A stretch of 64,000 bases of DNA. It comes from Selenomonas sp. AE3005 (lineage in GTDB: Bacteria; Bacillota; Negativicutes; Selenomonadales; Selenomonadaceae). The stretch is from contig NZ_JMME01000013.1 in NCBI RefSeq assembly GCF_000686945.1, positions 62,001 through 126,000 on the forward strand. Reading direction: 5' to 3'. The position numbers and the translations under genes were made by a program. Below are positions 42,279 to 50,799 of this stretch, piece after piece. How positions within the stretch are numbered: position 1 is the stretch's first letter; each line of letters begins with the position of its first letter. Below the pieces are notes generated by a model, which had not been told where the DNA came from, did no database searches, and saw only the letters and a list, made by a program, of their open reading frames with translations.

Positions 42279-42847
42279 CACCATTCCTCCGCCAGTTTTT
42301 CCAGGCGTCCCAGTGTCACCTGCATACTGCGCAAAGTCTGCTGACAATAATAGTACTCATGATAAAGCCACCCCCGGCCTTCCTGCAGCCGCGTCCGGGC
42401 AAATTCATAGGACACCTTCACCGGCAGCGTCCGGCCGGACAAAAACCGCAGCAGCGTCCGGCCCTCTGCGTCACTTGTCACGTCCACGAGCCGCATTACA
42501 TTCGCATAGAGCCGCGTCGTATGATGAGAATTCACCGCCCGGCGATAGCGCAGCGGCAAAAACAGCAGCCGCGGACTGATATTGTAAAAATCCACACGTT
42601 TACGCACATTGCCATTTGCCAGACCGCGCAGACGCGCCAGCTGCCGCAAATCCTTGCCGTACCGGGCCGCCAGTTTCTTCAGAAAACCCTCTGCCCGAAC
42701 ATTGTTGAGCACCATGTCCGCACCGGAACCGGGAGAAATCACACAGCCATAGCCACCATTGTCCATGTCCCGTTCCCGAATTGCCTCGATGTTTGCACAC
42801 CGCAGGCACGCGTTAAACGTTTGCTCCAATTCTTTTGACATTGCCAT
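42278..42847 (-). CDS. Hypothetical protein, 189 aa
   Basis: First gene of a three-gene operon. The central segment (RLLFLPLRYRRAVNSHHTTR, then LLRFLSGRTLPVKVSYEFAR) has a faint resemblance to ComK-type competence regulators, which I cannot confirm. It has no signal peptide or membrane segment. ATG 42847 follows GAGGCG. It may also be a mobile-element accessory gene. Confidence 0.55.
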   Translation of the reverse strand: MAMSKELEQTFNACLRCANIEAIRERDMDNGGYGCVISPGSGADMVLNNVRAEGFLKKLAARYGKDLRQLARLRGLANGNVRKRVDFYNISPRLLFLPLRYRRAVNSHHTTRLYANVMRLVDVTSDAEGRTLLRFLSGRTLPVKVSYEFARTRLQEGRGWLYHEYYYCQQTLRSMQVTLGRLEKLAEEW

Positions 42848-43430
42848 GATAAACGCCTCTTTTGTGAATTTTTTTGCAAGGGAAGATTGTTGTTCATGTC
42901 CCTCTTACACGCACAATGATACGCTTGTTTCTTCGCCATGTCAAGCAATTTGTGAATTATTTTTTATCATTTTCTATTTTTTATTTTTATTTCATCTAAG
43001 GGAAAAATTTCATGACCAGGCGCCGGACAAAGGCCCCCAGGTTTACAAATTTGCAGCCGGTCAAAATTACTCAACGGCAAAAACGCGATATGGACAAATG
43101 TCCACAAAATTCTTCTGTCCTCTTCATAAACACACTTCCTCGAACAGTTAACATTTGTTAACTCTGTTTAACTTTGTTAATTTTCCTTAACATTCCCTTT
43201 TGCATATTTATACATTAAGCCCCTGCGGCACCTTATCTTATGGTTATATATGGTAGTCTATGGTATTGGTGAGTACAAAATGACCACTTCCAACGGCGCA
43301 GAATGAACACCTGGAAGTGGTCAAAAAAAGATTTACAGCTATAGGCGATTTTGGCCGGGGCAAAGTTATGTATAAGAGTGTCAGGGCCATGACAACAGCA
43401 AACAACTTACCAACAGAAAGGATGATTAAC
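42848..43430. other. 583-bp AT-rich intergenic region
   Basis: No ORF is supported. At 43147-43193 there are five degenerate GTTAAC/GTTTAAC-like units spaced about 10 bp apart, which could bind a regulator. At about 43279-43322 a hairpin GACCACTTCC / GGAAGTGGTC is visible. It separates the mobile-like block from the DUF1659 operon. Confidence 0.5.
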
Positions 43431-43649
43431 ATGGCAGCAACACGCATGAACCCCGTCACCAAACTCAACCTCAAAGTCGTAACCGCCACCAACAGCGCCG
43501 GTCACGAAGTCATCGCCACGCGCAGCTACAACGTGAACCCGGAGCTGACTGACGATGATGTCCTCGCCCTGGGCCAAAAGCTCGGCGACCTGCAGGACTT
43601 CCCCGTCCACGCCATCGACCGCCAGGACAGCGCTGACCTAGCTGAATAA
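43431..43649 (+). CDS. DUF1659 protein
   Basis: A 72-aa protein matching DUF1659 in size and pattern (KLNLKVVTATNSAGHEVIAT, then TDDDVLALGQKLGDLQD). First gene of a three-gene cassette with DUF2922 and YvrJ-type genes common in Firmicutes. ATG 43431 has AAAGGAT nine bases upstream. Function unknown. Confidence 0.82.
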   Translation: MAATRMNPVTKLNLKVVTATNSAGHEVIATRSYNVNPELTDDDVLALGQKLGDLQDFPVHAIDRQDSADLAE

Positions 43650-43678
43650 CTACCATCTGTGCGAAAGGAGCAATCACC

Positions 43679-43891
43679 ATGAAATCCACGTTAAAAATGA
43701 TTATGTCCCTCGAAAACGGCAAAAGCACGACGCTCTCCCTGGCAGCACCGCGTCAGAACCTCACCGCCGCCGATGTCACGGCCTTCCTCACCGAGGTCAT
43801 TGCCAAGCAGGCCATTGTCGTCAACGGCTCGCCCGTGACGGCCATCAAGAAAATCTACATCGAAGATGTGGACGAGAAAGTCCTGGCCTAA
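43679..43891 (+). CDS. DUF2922 protein
   Basis: A 70-aa protein with the DUF2922 pattern (TLKMIMSLENGKSTTLSLAA, then LTAADVTAFLTEVI). It lies 29 bp after the DUF1659 gene and 3 bp before the YvrJ-like gene. It shares a beta-beta-helix look with DUF1659 and the two may be structurally related. Function unknown. Confidence 0.82.
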   Translation: MKSTLKMIMSLENGKSTTLSLAAPRQNLTAADVTAFLTEVIAKQAIVVNGSPVTAIKKIYIEDVDEKVLA

Positions 43892-43894
43892 GCT

Positions 43895-44047
43895 ATGGCG
43901 GAAACACTTCTGACCGCGGTTTCCGCCGTGGGTTTCCCCATTGTGGTGACGTTCTACCTGCTGACGACCTTCCAAAAATCAATGGACCGGCTCACCTGCC
44001 AGCTTGGGGAACTAACCCACGAACTGCAGCGGCTGAAACAGGCATAA
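43895..44047 (+). CDS. YvrJ-family small membrane protein
   Basis: A 50-aa protein: one N-terminal membrane helix (TAVSAVGFPIVVTFYLLTTF) and a polar C-terminal helix (MDRLTCQLGELTHELQRLKQ). Typical YvrJ size and layout. Third gene of the DUF1659-DUF2922-YvrJ cassette; a strong terminator follows. Confidence 0.8.
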   Translation: MAETLLTAVSAVGFPIVVTFYLLTTFQKSMDRLTCQLGELTHELQRLKQA

Positions 44048-44057
44048 ACTAAAGAGC

Positions 44058-44087
44058 AACCCCCGGGGCAATCGTCCTGGGGGTTTT
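44058..44087 (+). terminator. Terminator of the DUF1659-DUF2922-yvrJ cassette
   Basis: AACCCCC-G / CTGGGGGTTTT stem-loop directly after the yvrJ-like gene. Confidence 0.85.
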
Positions 44088-44201
44088 ATATTGTCCGCCC
44101 CTGCCGCGAATGTATACTTTTACCACCGGCAGGATTTTCCTATGTTTACAACGAATGCAGGTAAACAGTTCGGAAACTGTTACAATTGATTTATGAGGTG
44201 A

Positions 44202-45185
44202 GTTTTCCATGTCCAGGCAAAAAGCGCAAATAAAGACACCTATTCACCCAGGGAGGGCATTTCTCATAATGAGAATAGCTCTCTTTGGTATTTTACCCCC
44301 CGTAAAAAAATTGCCCTGCAGCTTGCCGTCAAAAGCCTTTGCGGCGGCATCGCCGCCACTTCCAGCGGCAATACATTGAACCTTGCGGCGAAGGGCGTTA
44401 CCGCCATCGGCACCGGCAGCCTCCGCGCCGAAAGCGGTTCCTATGTTGACGCCAAGAGCTGGGCCCTCAACGTCGGTTTTGCCAAGGAAATCAACAACCG
44501 GCAGGGCAAGCTCCTCTTTGGCCCGTTGGTCGAATACGGCCGCGGCTCCTATGACAGCTACCTCGACAACGGCACCCACGGCGAAGGCAATTCCAGTTAC
44601 TGGGGGCTCGGCCTGATGGCCCGGCAGACGAACCATGACGGCCTTTACTACGAGGGCAGCCTCCGCGGCGGCAAGGTCAAAGCCGACTACAGCGGCAACG
44701 TCAACACTTTAAATGTAAACTACGACAGCAGCAGCAACTATATCGCCGCCCACCTGGGACTCGGCAAGGTAAGCAAAATTTCCGCCGACGACCAACTTGA
44801 CTGCTACGTCAAATACTTCTACTCCCGGCAGTCCGGCGATAACGTCACCATGCACGCCGCCGGCGTCCCCGACGAAGTCTACAACTTTGACAGCGTCAGC
44901 AGCCACCGCCTGCGCCTTGGCACACGCCTGACACATAAGCTCAATAAGCAGAGCAGCCTTTACGGCGGCGTGGCTTACCAGTACGAATTTGACGGCGACG
45001 CCCGGGCCACCTACAACGGCAACAGCACGCCCTCCCCCAGTGTCAAAGGCGGCAGCGGCATGTTTGAACTCGGCTGGCAGGTAAAACCTGACGCCTCCCC
45101 CCTCACCCTCGACCTCGGCCTCACCGCCTGGGCCGGCAAACAACGCGGCCTCACCGGCCAGCTCGGCATGAATTGGAAATTCTAA
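44202..45185 (+). pseudogene. Autotransporter beta-domain gene remnant
   Basis: An open frame ending in a 12-stranded-barrel-like autotransporter domain (about 44400-45185) with alternating aromatic strands and a terminal Phe (QLGMNWKF). In frame it reads back to 44202 without ATG, GTG or TTG before the TTG at 44376. The ATG with a good ribosome site (44209, after GAGGTGAG) is in another frame and closes at about 44379. No passenger domain is present. It looks like the 3' end of an outer-membrane autotransporter gene left after deletion or frameshift. Confidence 0.65.
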
Positions 45186-45192
45186 AAACAAT

Positions 45193-45263
45193 AAACCCCC
45201 GGAACGGCAATTCCGGGGGTTTTCTAATCCTTTGAAGTCGAAACTCATAACCAACTGTTTCGT
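45193..45263 (-). ncRNA. Orphan RNA II-like antitoxin gene
   Basis: Minus-strand promoter TTGTAT (45293-45298)-N17-TATAAT (45270-45275) makes a ~70-nt RNA ending at AAACCCCCGGAA / TTCCGGGGGTTT (45193-45223). The region from 45224 to 45275 is closely similar to the antitoxin D region at 50940-50989 (TCTA..TC.TTTGA and TTATAGCAC blocks). The shared hairpin also terminates the autotransporter remnant. No toxin ORF is present. Confidence 0.55.
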
Positions 45264-45316
45264 ACTTTTATTATAGCACCCCTCAATAAAGAATACAAGC
45301 ATACGAACACACAAAA

Positions 45317-45338
45317 AAGCACCGCTTTCGCGGTGCTT
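45317..45338 (-). terminator. Terminator of tRNA-Gln
   Basis: AAGCACCGC-TTTC-GCGGTGCTT hairpin followed by a T-run on the minus strand. Confidence 0.85.
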
Positions 45339-45348
45339 ATATTTCATA

Positions 45349-45424
45349 TGGCAGGGGTAGCTGGACTCGAACCAACGCATGCGGGATTCAGAGACCCGTG
45401 CCTTACCAACTTGGCGATACCCCT
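45349..45424 (-). tRNA. tRNA-Gln (anticodon CTG)
   Basis: A 76-nt cloverleaf on the minus strand: acceptor AGGGGTA/TACCCCT, D-arm GCCAAGTTGGTAAGGC, anticodon loop CTCTGAA giving CTG, T-arm GTTGGTTCGAGTCCAGC and encoded CCA. The anticodon stem has one T-T mismatch at its base. Confidence 0.93.
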
Positions 45425-45593
45425 GTGTTCTCGCGCTTTCGCGCTATCAACAATAAATATTATAGCGGAGAGTATTATATGTGTCAAGACTTTTTTTATG
45501 TTTTTTCCGCAATTCTTAGCGCGGTGCATTTCCTTCCAATATATGTTATAATAGCGGTATTTGATTCTAGTAATTATAGGGAGCGTCATACCT

Positions 45594-46436
45594 ATGGAAA
45601 GTATAGAAAAACCGCGTATCGGTCATATCAATTTCCTCAATGTCCTGCCGCTGACCTACAGCTATGCCCACGGCTTTGCTGACGGCCTGCAGCTGACGGA
45701 GGCGGTGCCGGCGGAGCTCAATCAGAAGATTCGGGCTCACCAGCTTGACATCAGCGCCGTGTCCTCCATCGTCTACGCCCGCAATGCGGCAGAGCTGTTA
45801 ATCCTGCCGGATATCTGCATTCGTTCTGACGCCGACGTGGAAAGCATTGTCCTCGTGTCGCGCAAACCGGCCGCCGAACTTGACGGCAGCAAAATCATTC
45901 TGACCGCCAAGTCGGAAACGTCCCACTGCCTGCTGAAAATCGTCCTGCACCGGGGCTACGGCGTAAAACCGGCCTATGAAATCCGCCCCATCGGCCTTGA
46001 CGATTACCTGCCGGCCGGGGCTGACGCCGCGCTTTTAATTGGGGACGACGCCCTGCACCTCTACCACAACCGGCAGCCGGGGCTTTACTACTACGACCTC
46101 GGCCGCGAGTGGCATAAGCTGACCGGTCATTCCATGGTCTATGCTGTCTGGGCCGTGCAAAAGGACTTTGCCGCCGACTGCCCCCATCAGCTGGAACTGG
46201 CCCATCAGCGTATTATTGACGGCCTGCATGACGGCCTTAGGCACAAGGACGCGGCCATCAAAGCCGTTTTTGCGGCCAAGGATTTTTCCTATGAAATCCT
46301 CGACCATTACTTAGGCGGCATTATCCACTGGGATTTGACCGCCGAGCATATAAAATCCCTGCAGCTGTTCTATCAGCTGGCCTTTGCCGAGGGACTTATC
46401 CCGGCAGTACCGGAAATAAATACAGCCCTCAGCTGA
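45594..46436 (+). CDS. mqnA: Chorismate dehydratase MqnA
   Basis: MqnA, 280 aa, turns chorismate into 3-enolpyruvylbenzoate, the first step of futalosine-route menaquinone synthesis. The periplasmic-binding-protein-like fold is recognisable from RIGHINFLNVLPLTYSYAHG, DISAVSSIVYARN, and LTAKSETSHCLLKIVLH. ATG 45594 is chosen; GGGAG lies somewhat upstream. It is followed convergently by the phosphorylase gene and then by mqnE-mqnE2-mqnC. Confidence 0.92.
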   Translation: MESIEKPRIGHINFLNVLPLTYSYAHGFADGLQLTEAVPAELNQKIRAHQLDISAVSSIVYARNAAELLILPDICIRSDADVESIVLVSRKPAAELDGSKIILTAKSETSHCLLKIVLHRGYGVKPAYEIRPIGLDDYLPAGADAALLIGDDALHLYHNRQPGLYYYDLGREWHKLTGHSMVYAVWAVQKDFAADCPHQLELAHQRIIDGLHDGLRHKDAAIKAVFAAKDFSYEILDHYLGGIIHWDLTAEHIKSLQLFYQLAFAEGLIPAVPEINTALS

Positions 46437-46444
46437 GGGCTGTA
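46421..46444. terminator. Bidirectional terminator between mqnA and the MTAP-like gene
   Basis: TACAGCCCTC / GAGGGCTGTA perfect stem overlapping the mqnA stop codon. Confidence 0.8.
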
Positions 46445-46447
46445 ATT

Positions 46448-47296
46448 TTAACCTTTTTCGGATTCTTCCTTATAAACGTCCTTCAGGAGCGTTTCCTTGC
46501 GGAGGCTCTGACACTCACAGGTATGATGGTCAGCGTCCACATTGCGGATAGTTTCCAGGAGAATCTCGCCAATCATCGGCGCGTCATCGTAGAAAATATC
46601 ACGCATGGTGTCGTGCGACCAGACACGTTCGAGCCCTTCGCCGTAGTTGACCACATAGTAAAGGCCGGCATAGCAGGCGCCGATTTCCCGGGCCAGATAA
46701 ACCTCGGGGGCAATGCTTTGGCCGACAATATCGGCATGACCTTTGAGCATGGCGATTTCTGCCGGGCTTTCAAAATGACGGCCATCGGTGACAGCGTAAA
46801 TACCGCGGTCAAATACGCGCCCCTTAAAACGGCTGCGCACGGATTTTATGAGGTTCTGCCGCAGTTCGGGGCACAGGGCGTCGCGCATGATGAGCAGATA
46901 GCGTCCGTCCAGCATGACGTCCTTGCGGTTGGACATGTCAAGATAATCGTCCGGCACCATGAAATCGCGCGGGTCGAGCAGGTGATTGACCGTGCCCACG
47001 CCCCCTTCAGACAGGATACGTTTGACGCCGGCCTCGCGGAACACCCAGAACACCTGCCGGCTGGCGTCAGCTCTGGTCACACCGCTGCGCCAGCCATGCA
47101 TACGGCAGCACAGGACTTTCTTTTCCCCCACGGAAAACAGGCGCATAGCCGGGCTTTGCCCATACGGGGTAGCAAAATAAAGGTTATCTTCTAATATTTT
47201 TACATCTTTGTCGGGCAGGTTGGCCGGAAAATCGCTGGACAGCGTGCCGGAACCGCCCACCACAGCATAAGAAACCTGAGGTATTTGGTGATTCAT
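46448..47296 (-). CDS. MTAP-family nucleoside phosphorylase (probable futalosine-pathway enzyme)
   Basis: A 282-aa purine nucleoside phosphorylase of the methylthioadenosine phosphorylase class. It starts YAVVGGSGTLSSDFP and has the catalytic-region motifs GGVGTVNHLLDPRDFMVPDD and YAVTDGRHFESPAEIAML. Because it sits inside the menaquinone cluster, it may remove adenine from 6-amino-6-deoxyfutalosine (the MqnB role); an MTA-salvage role is the alternative. ATG 47296 follows AAAGGAGAGG; the ORF's extra 30 codons are translated repeat W2. Confidence 0.8.
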   Translation of the reverse strand: MNHQIPQVSYAVVGGSGTLSSDFPANLPDKDVKILEDNLYFATPYGQSPAMRLFSVGEKKVLCCRMHGWRSGVTRADASRQVFWVFREAGVKRILSEGGVGTVNHLLDPRDFMVPDDYLDMSNRKDVMLDGRYLLIMRDALCPELRQNLIKSVRSRFKGRVFDRGIYAVTDGRHFESPAEIAMLKGHADIVGQSIAPEVYLAREIGACYAGLYYVVNYGEGLERVWSHDTMRDIFYDDAPMIGEILLETIRNVDADHHTCECQSLRKETLLKDVYKEESEKG

Positions 47297-47330
47297 CGAA
47301 TCCTCTCCTTTTTTATGAATACATAAATCA

Positions 47331-47406
47331 TTATAACGCCGTTGTTCCAGTTTTGCCACCGGCAAAACTTCCGCTTGGCGTTTCAACTCGCTTACGAGTT
47401 ATAACA
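47331..47406 (-). repeat. IS605-like end / omega-RNA-like element W2 (short)
   Basis: A ~75-bp version of the W family: GTTATAAC, then AACGCCAAGCGGAAGTTTTG with hairpin GTTTTGCC / GGCAAAAC, then GGAACAACGGCGTTATAAT, reading on the minus strand. The CCCCCAC hairpin part is missing. It supplies the leader of the MTAP-like gene. Confidence 0.6.
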
Positions 47407-47466
47407 CCATAATGATATTGTTCAAATTTTTACCGGGGAACCTGCGGTTCCCGAGGAGGGAATACA

Positions 47467-48561
47467 TTGCTTTGTACGAAAGAATACGCTGATATCGAGG
47501 CCAAAGTTATGAACGGCGAACGCCTCACCCGTGAGGACGGGCTGCGGCTTTTTGCCTGCCACGATATCGCCTGGCTCGGCGCTCTGGCCGATTACGTCCG
47601 CCGCGAAAAATGCGGGGACATCGTTTACTATAATGTAAACTGTCACGTAAACCTCACCAATATCTGCACCTCGCACTGTAAGTTCTGTGCCTTTGGCCGG
47701 GACAAGGACAGCAAGGGCGCTTATGCCATGACCAAGGACAAGGCCATCGCGCTCGTCCGCGACGCCATGCGTGACCCCCATCTGGCCGGACTGCACGTCG
47801 TCAGCGGCCTGCACCCGGATTGGAGCTTTGAGAACTACGAGGAAATCTTAAAAGCCCTCCATGAAACTTTCCCCTCATTATATCTGAAAGGCTTTACCGG
47901 CGTGGAAATCGTCCACTTTGCCAAGATTTCCGGCCTGTCCATCAAAGATGTGCTGCTGCGGCTGCAAGCGGCCGGCCTGCAGGCCATCGCCGGGGGCGGT
48001 GCGGAAATCCTCTCCGACCGTATACGCCAGCAGCTCTGCCCCAAGAAAGCCACGGCCGCAGAATGGCTCGAAGTCGCGCGGACGGCGCACAGCCTCGGCA
48101 TAAAGTCCAACGCCTCAATGCTCTACGGCCATATCGAAACCGTGGAGGAACGTGTCGACCACCTGCTGACCTTGCGCGAACTGCAGGACGAAACCGGCGG
48201 TTTCCAGACCTTTATCTGTTTCCCCTTCCTGCCCAAGAACACGGAGCTCGGGGAAAACATCACCCAGACCAGTATGTGGGACGACCTGCGCACCATGGCC
48301 ATCTCCCGGCTCATGCTCGACAATTTCCGCAATATCAAGGCCTACTGGGTTATGCTCACCGTACCTGTCGCACAGCTGGCCTTAGGCTTTGGCGCGAACG
48401 ATATCGACGGCACCATTCATAAGGAAACTATTCTCCACGACGCCGGTGCCACCAGTCCGACGGCCCTGCCCGAGGACACCATCGTCCATATCATTCGCGA
48501 GGCCGGCCGCATTCCGGCCGCCAGTGACTGCAATTTCAACATTATCCGGAACAAGGACTGA
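47467..48561 (+). CDS. mqnE: Aminofutalosine synthase MqnE
   Basis: A 364-aa radical SAM enzyme joining the adenosyl radical to 3-enolpyruvylbenzoate to give 6-amino-6-deoxyfutalosine. Cluster motif CTSHCKFC lies at about 67-74 in VNLTNICTSHCKFCAFGRDK. GFTGVEIVHFAKISGLS and AGGGAEILSDRIRQQLCPKK are family blocks. TTG 47467 follows GAGGAGGG, just after a small hairpin (47433-47452). It is followed within 8 bp by a second MqnE-type gene. Confidence 0.92.
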   Translation: MLCTKEYADIEAKVMNGERLTREDGLRLFACHDIAWLGALADYVRREKCGDIVYYNVNCHVNLTNICTSHCKFCAFGRDKDSKGAYAMTKDKAIALVRDAMRDPHLAGLHVVSGLHPDWSFENYEEILKALHETFPSLYLKGFTGVEIVHFAKISGLSIKDVLLRLQAAGLQAIAGGGAEILSDRIRQQLCPKKATAAEWLEVARTAHSLGIKSNASMLYGHIETVEERVDHLLTLRELQDETGGFQTFICFPFLPKNTELGENITQTSMWDDLRTMAISRLMLDNFRNIKAYWVMLTVPVAQLALGFGANDIDGTIHKETILHDAGATSPTALPEDTIVHIIREAGRIPAASDCNFNIIRNKD

Positions 48562-48569
48562 GGTATAGC

Positions 48570-49679
48570 ATGAATGAATCCATACTCGCAGCCGCCCGGC
48601 AAAAAGCGGCTGCCGGCCAGCGCCTCTCACTGGAGGAAGGCCTGGCCCTCTATGAGGAAAATGACCTGATGTCCCTGGCCAAGTGGGCCCGGGCTGCCAA
48701 GGAACGCCACAGCGGCCGGCAGGTGTTCTACACCGTCAACCGCCATATCAACCTCACGAATATCTGCGCCTCCGGCTGCCCCCTCTGCGCCTTTCAGGTG
48801 CCCGAGGAGGACGCCGCCCGCCGCGGCTTTTTACTGAGTCCTTCAGATTTGGACCGCGAAATCGCCGCCGCCCGTAATATCAAAGGCCTCGCGGAAATCC
48901 ATATCGTCAGCGCCCTGCACCCGAGCCAGCCCTTTGCCTACTATCTGGACGCCGTGAAAAAAATCCGCGCCGCCTTCCCCGACGTGGAGATAAACGCCTT
49001 TACCCCCGTGGAAATCGTCCACTTTGCCAAAATCAGCGGCCAGTCCGTACAGCAGGTGCTCGAAGTCCTGCAGGCGGCCGGCCTGTCCTCCCTGCCCGGC
49101 GGCGGTGCCGAAATCCTCGTGGACCGGGTACGGCAGATTATCTGTCCGCAAAAAGCGGACACGGCGCAGTGGCTCGACACCATGGAACGCGCCCATAAAC
49201 TCGGCATTGCCACCAACGCCTCCATGATGTACGGCCATGTGGAAACCGTCCGCGAACGGTTCGAACACCTGCTGAAACTGCGCGAACTGCAGGATAAAAC
49301 CCACGGATTCCGCGCCTTTATGCTGTTCCCGTTCCACCCTGCAAACACGCAGCTCGCGCAGGAACACACAATCACCCCGGCCGGCTCCTGGGAGAACCTC
49401 AAAATGCTCGCCCTTTCCCGGCTCATGCTCGATAACTTCGACCATTTCAAAGCCTTCTGGGTAATGCTGAGCCTGCCTATCGCCCAGCTCGCCCTGGGCT
49501 TTGGCGCGGACGACCTCGACGGCACCATCGGCGAGGAAAAAATCATTCATGCCGCCGGCGCTAAGACCGGTGCCGGTATCACACGCGAAAAACTCGGCGC
49601 CATCATTCGCGAAACAGGCTACGAGCCGGTGGAACGCGACGCCAGTTATCAGCCGGCAAGACAGGGAGGTGAAGGATAA
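48570..49679 (+). CDS. Second MqnE-type radical SAM enzyme
   Basis: A 369-aa paralogue of the preceding MqnE, in tandem. The cluster motif is CASGCPLC in NLTNICASGCPLCAFQVPEE, keeping CxxxCxxC but changing the usual K/R-F-C-A-F-x-R. FTPVEIVHFAKISGQS and PGGGAEILVDRVRQIICPQK are conserved. It may be a second aminofutalosine synthase, or act on a related enolpyruvyl substrate. The stop overlaps the mqnC start by 1 bp, so all three genes are one operon. Confidence 0.82.
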   Translation: MNESILAAARQKAAAGQRLSLEEGLALYEENDLMSLAKWARAAKERHSGRQVFYTVNRHINLTNICASGCPLCAFQVPEEDAARRGFLLSPSDLDREIAAARNIKGLAEIHIVSALHPSQPFAYYLDAVKKIRAAFPDVEINAFTPVEIVHFAKISGQSVQQVLEVLQAAGLSSLPGGGAEILVDRVRQIICPQKADTAQWLDTMERAHKLGIATNASMMYGHVETVRERFEHLLKLRELQDKTHGFRAFMLFPFHPANTQLAQEHTITPAGSWENLKMLALSRLMLDNFDHFKAFWVMLSLPIAQLALGFGADDLDGTIGEEKIIHAAGAKTGAGITREKLGAIIRETGYEPVERDASYQPARQGGEG

Positions 49680-50707
49680 TGCGCATGGAAAAACAGGAGG
49701 CCGTGGAGCTTTTAACCCACGGCAATCCGCTCGAACTCGGCGCCCGCGCCGACGCTATCCGCCGCGAACGGTTTGGCAATACGGTGACTTTCATCGTTGA
49801 CCGCAATATCAACTACACCAACATCTGCCAGAATGAATGCCGGTTCTGTGCCTTCTTCCGCCGCAAGGAGCATAAGGACGCCTACCTTTTGGACTATGAC
49901 ACCATTCTCGCCAAGGTGCGCGAAACTGTCGAGGCCGGCGGCACGCAGGTCATGATTCAGGGCGGCCTGCACCCCGACTTAGGCCTGCCCTTTTACGAGG
50001 AAATGCTGCGGAAAATAAAATCTAACTTTGATATCACTATCCATTCCTTCACGGCCACGGAAATCCAGCACTTTGCCCGGCAGGCAGGACTGTCCGTCCT
50101 CGAAACCCTCAAACGCCTGCAGGCGGCCGGCCTTGACAGCCTGCCCGGCGGCGGTGCCGAAATCCTCTCCGACCGCGTGCGCCAAATCGTCAGCCCCAAG
50201 AAAATCATGACTGACGACTGGCTGGCCGTCATGGAGGCCGCCCACTCCATCGGCATGAAAAGCACGGCCACCATGGTTATCGGCCTCGGCGAAACCATGG
50301 AAGAGCGCATTGAACACATGGAAAAAATCCGCCGCCTGCAGGATAAGACCGGCGGTTTCCGCGCCTTTATCACCTGGACATTCCAGCCCGGCAACACCGA
50401 TATCGGCGGCGAAAAAGTCAGCGCCTGGGACTACATGAAAACCCTGGCCATGAGCCGCATTTACATGGATAACATCGACCATATCCAAGGCTCCTGGCTC
50501 ACCCAGGGCGAACGTATCGGCCAGCTGACCTTAGGCTTTGGCGGTGACGATTTAGGCAGCATTATGCTCGAAGAAAATGTCGTCCGCGCTGCCGGGACAC
50601 GCTACGACATGTCTATCCGCAAAATGGTAAACCTCATTCAAGGCGCCGGCCGCGACGCCGCCCAACGGGATACGACATATCGGATTATAAAGCGGTATGA
50701 TAATTAA
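49679..50707 (+). CDS. mqnC: Cyclic dehypoxanthinyl futalosine synthase MqnC
   Basis: MqnC, 342 aa, a radical SAM enzyme that cyclises dehypoxanthine futalosine. Cluster motif CQNECRFC occurs in NYTNICQNECRFCAFFRRKE (about 47-66), followed by VMIQGGLHPDLGLPFYEEML and PGGGAEILSDRVRQIVSPKK. ATG 49679 overlaps the preceding stop as TAATG, with GGGAGGTGAAGG upstream. Last gene of the operon; mqnD is not in this window. Confidence 0.93.
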   Translation: MRMEKQEAVELLTHGNPLELGARADAIRRERFGNTVTFIVDRNINYTNICQNECRFCAFFRRKEHKDAYLLDYDTILAKVRETVEAGGTQVMIQGGLHPDLGLPFYEEMLRKIKSNFDITIHSFTATEIQHFARQAGLSVLETLKRLQAAGLDSLPGGGAEILSDRVRQIVSPKKIMTDDWLAVMEAAHSIGMKSTATMVIGLGETMEERIEHMEKIRRLQDKTGGFRAFITWTFQPGNTDIGGEKVSAWDYMKTLAMSRIYMDNIDHIQGSWLTQGERIGQLTLGFGGDDLGSIMLEENVVRAAGTRYDMSIRKMVNLIQGAGRDAAQRDTTYRIIKRYDN

Positions 50708-50727
50708 ATATCATGTATTATATTTAT

Positions 50728-50763
50728 AGCACAAAATCCCCTGTGAAAGAGGATTTTGTGCTA
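50728..50763. terminator. Hairpin between mqnC and toxin D
   Basis: AGCACAAAATCC / GGATTTTGTGCT, a 12-bp stem just after mqnC. Its right arm overlaps the -10 (TATAAT, 50762-50767) of toxin D. Confidence 0.65.
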
Positions 50764-50799
50764 TAATATTACTTGCCTCTGTGAAAGGAGGTGAAATCT

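Noticed and set aside
43895-44047. YvrJ-like peptide as another Fst-type toxin
   Set aside because: It has a 25-residue polar C-terminal helix, follows DUF1659/DUF2922 genes and has no antisense promoter or direct repeats.
47297-47386. N-terminal extension of the MTAP-like protein
   Set aside because: These 30 codons translate the W2 repeat; the ATG at 47296 has an ideal AAAGGAGAGG site.
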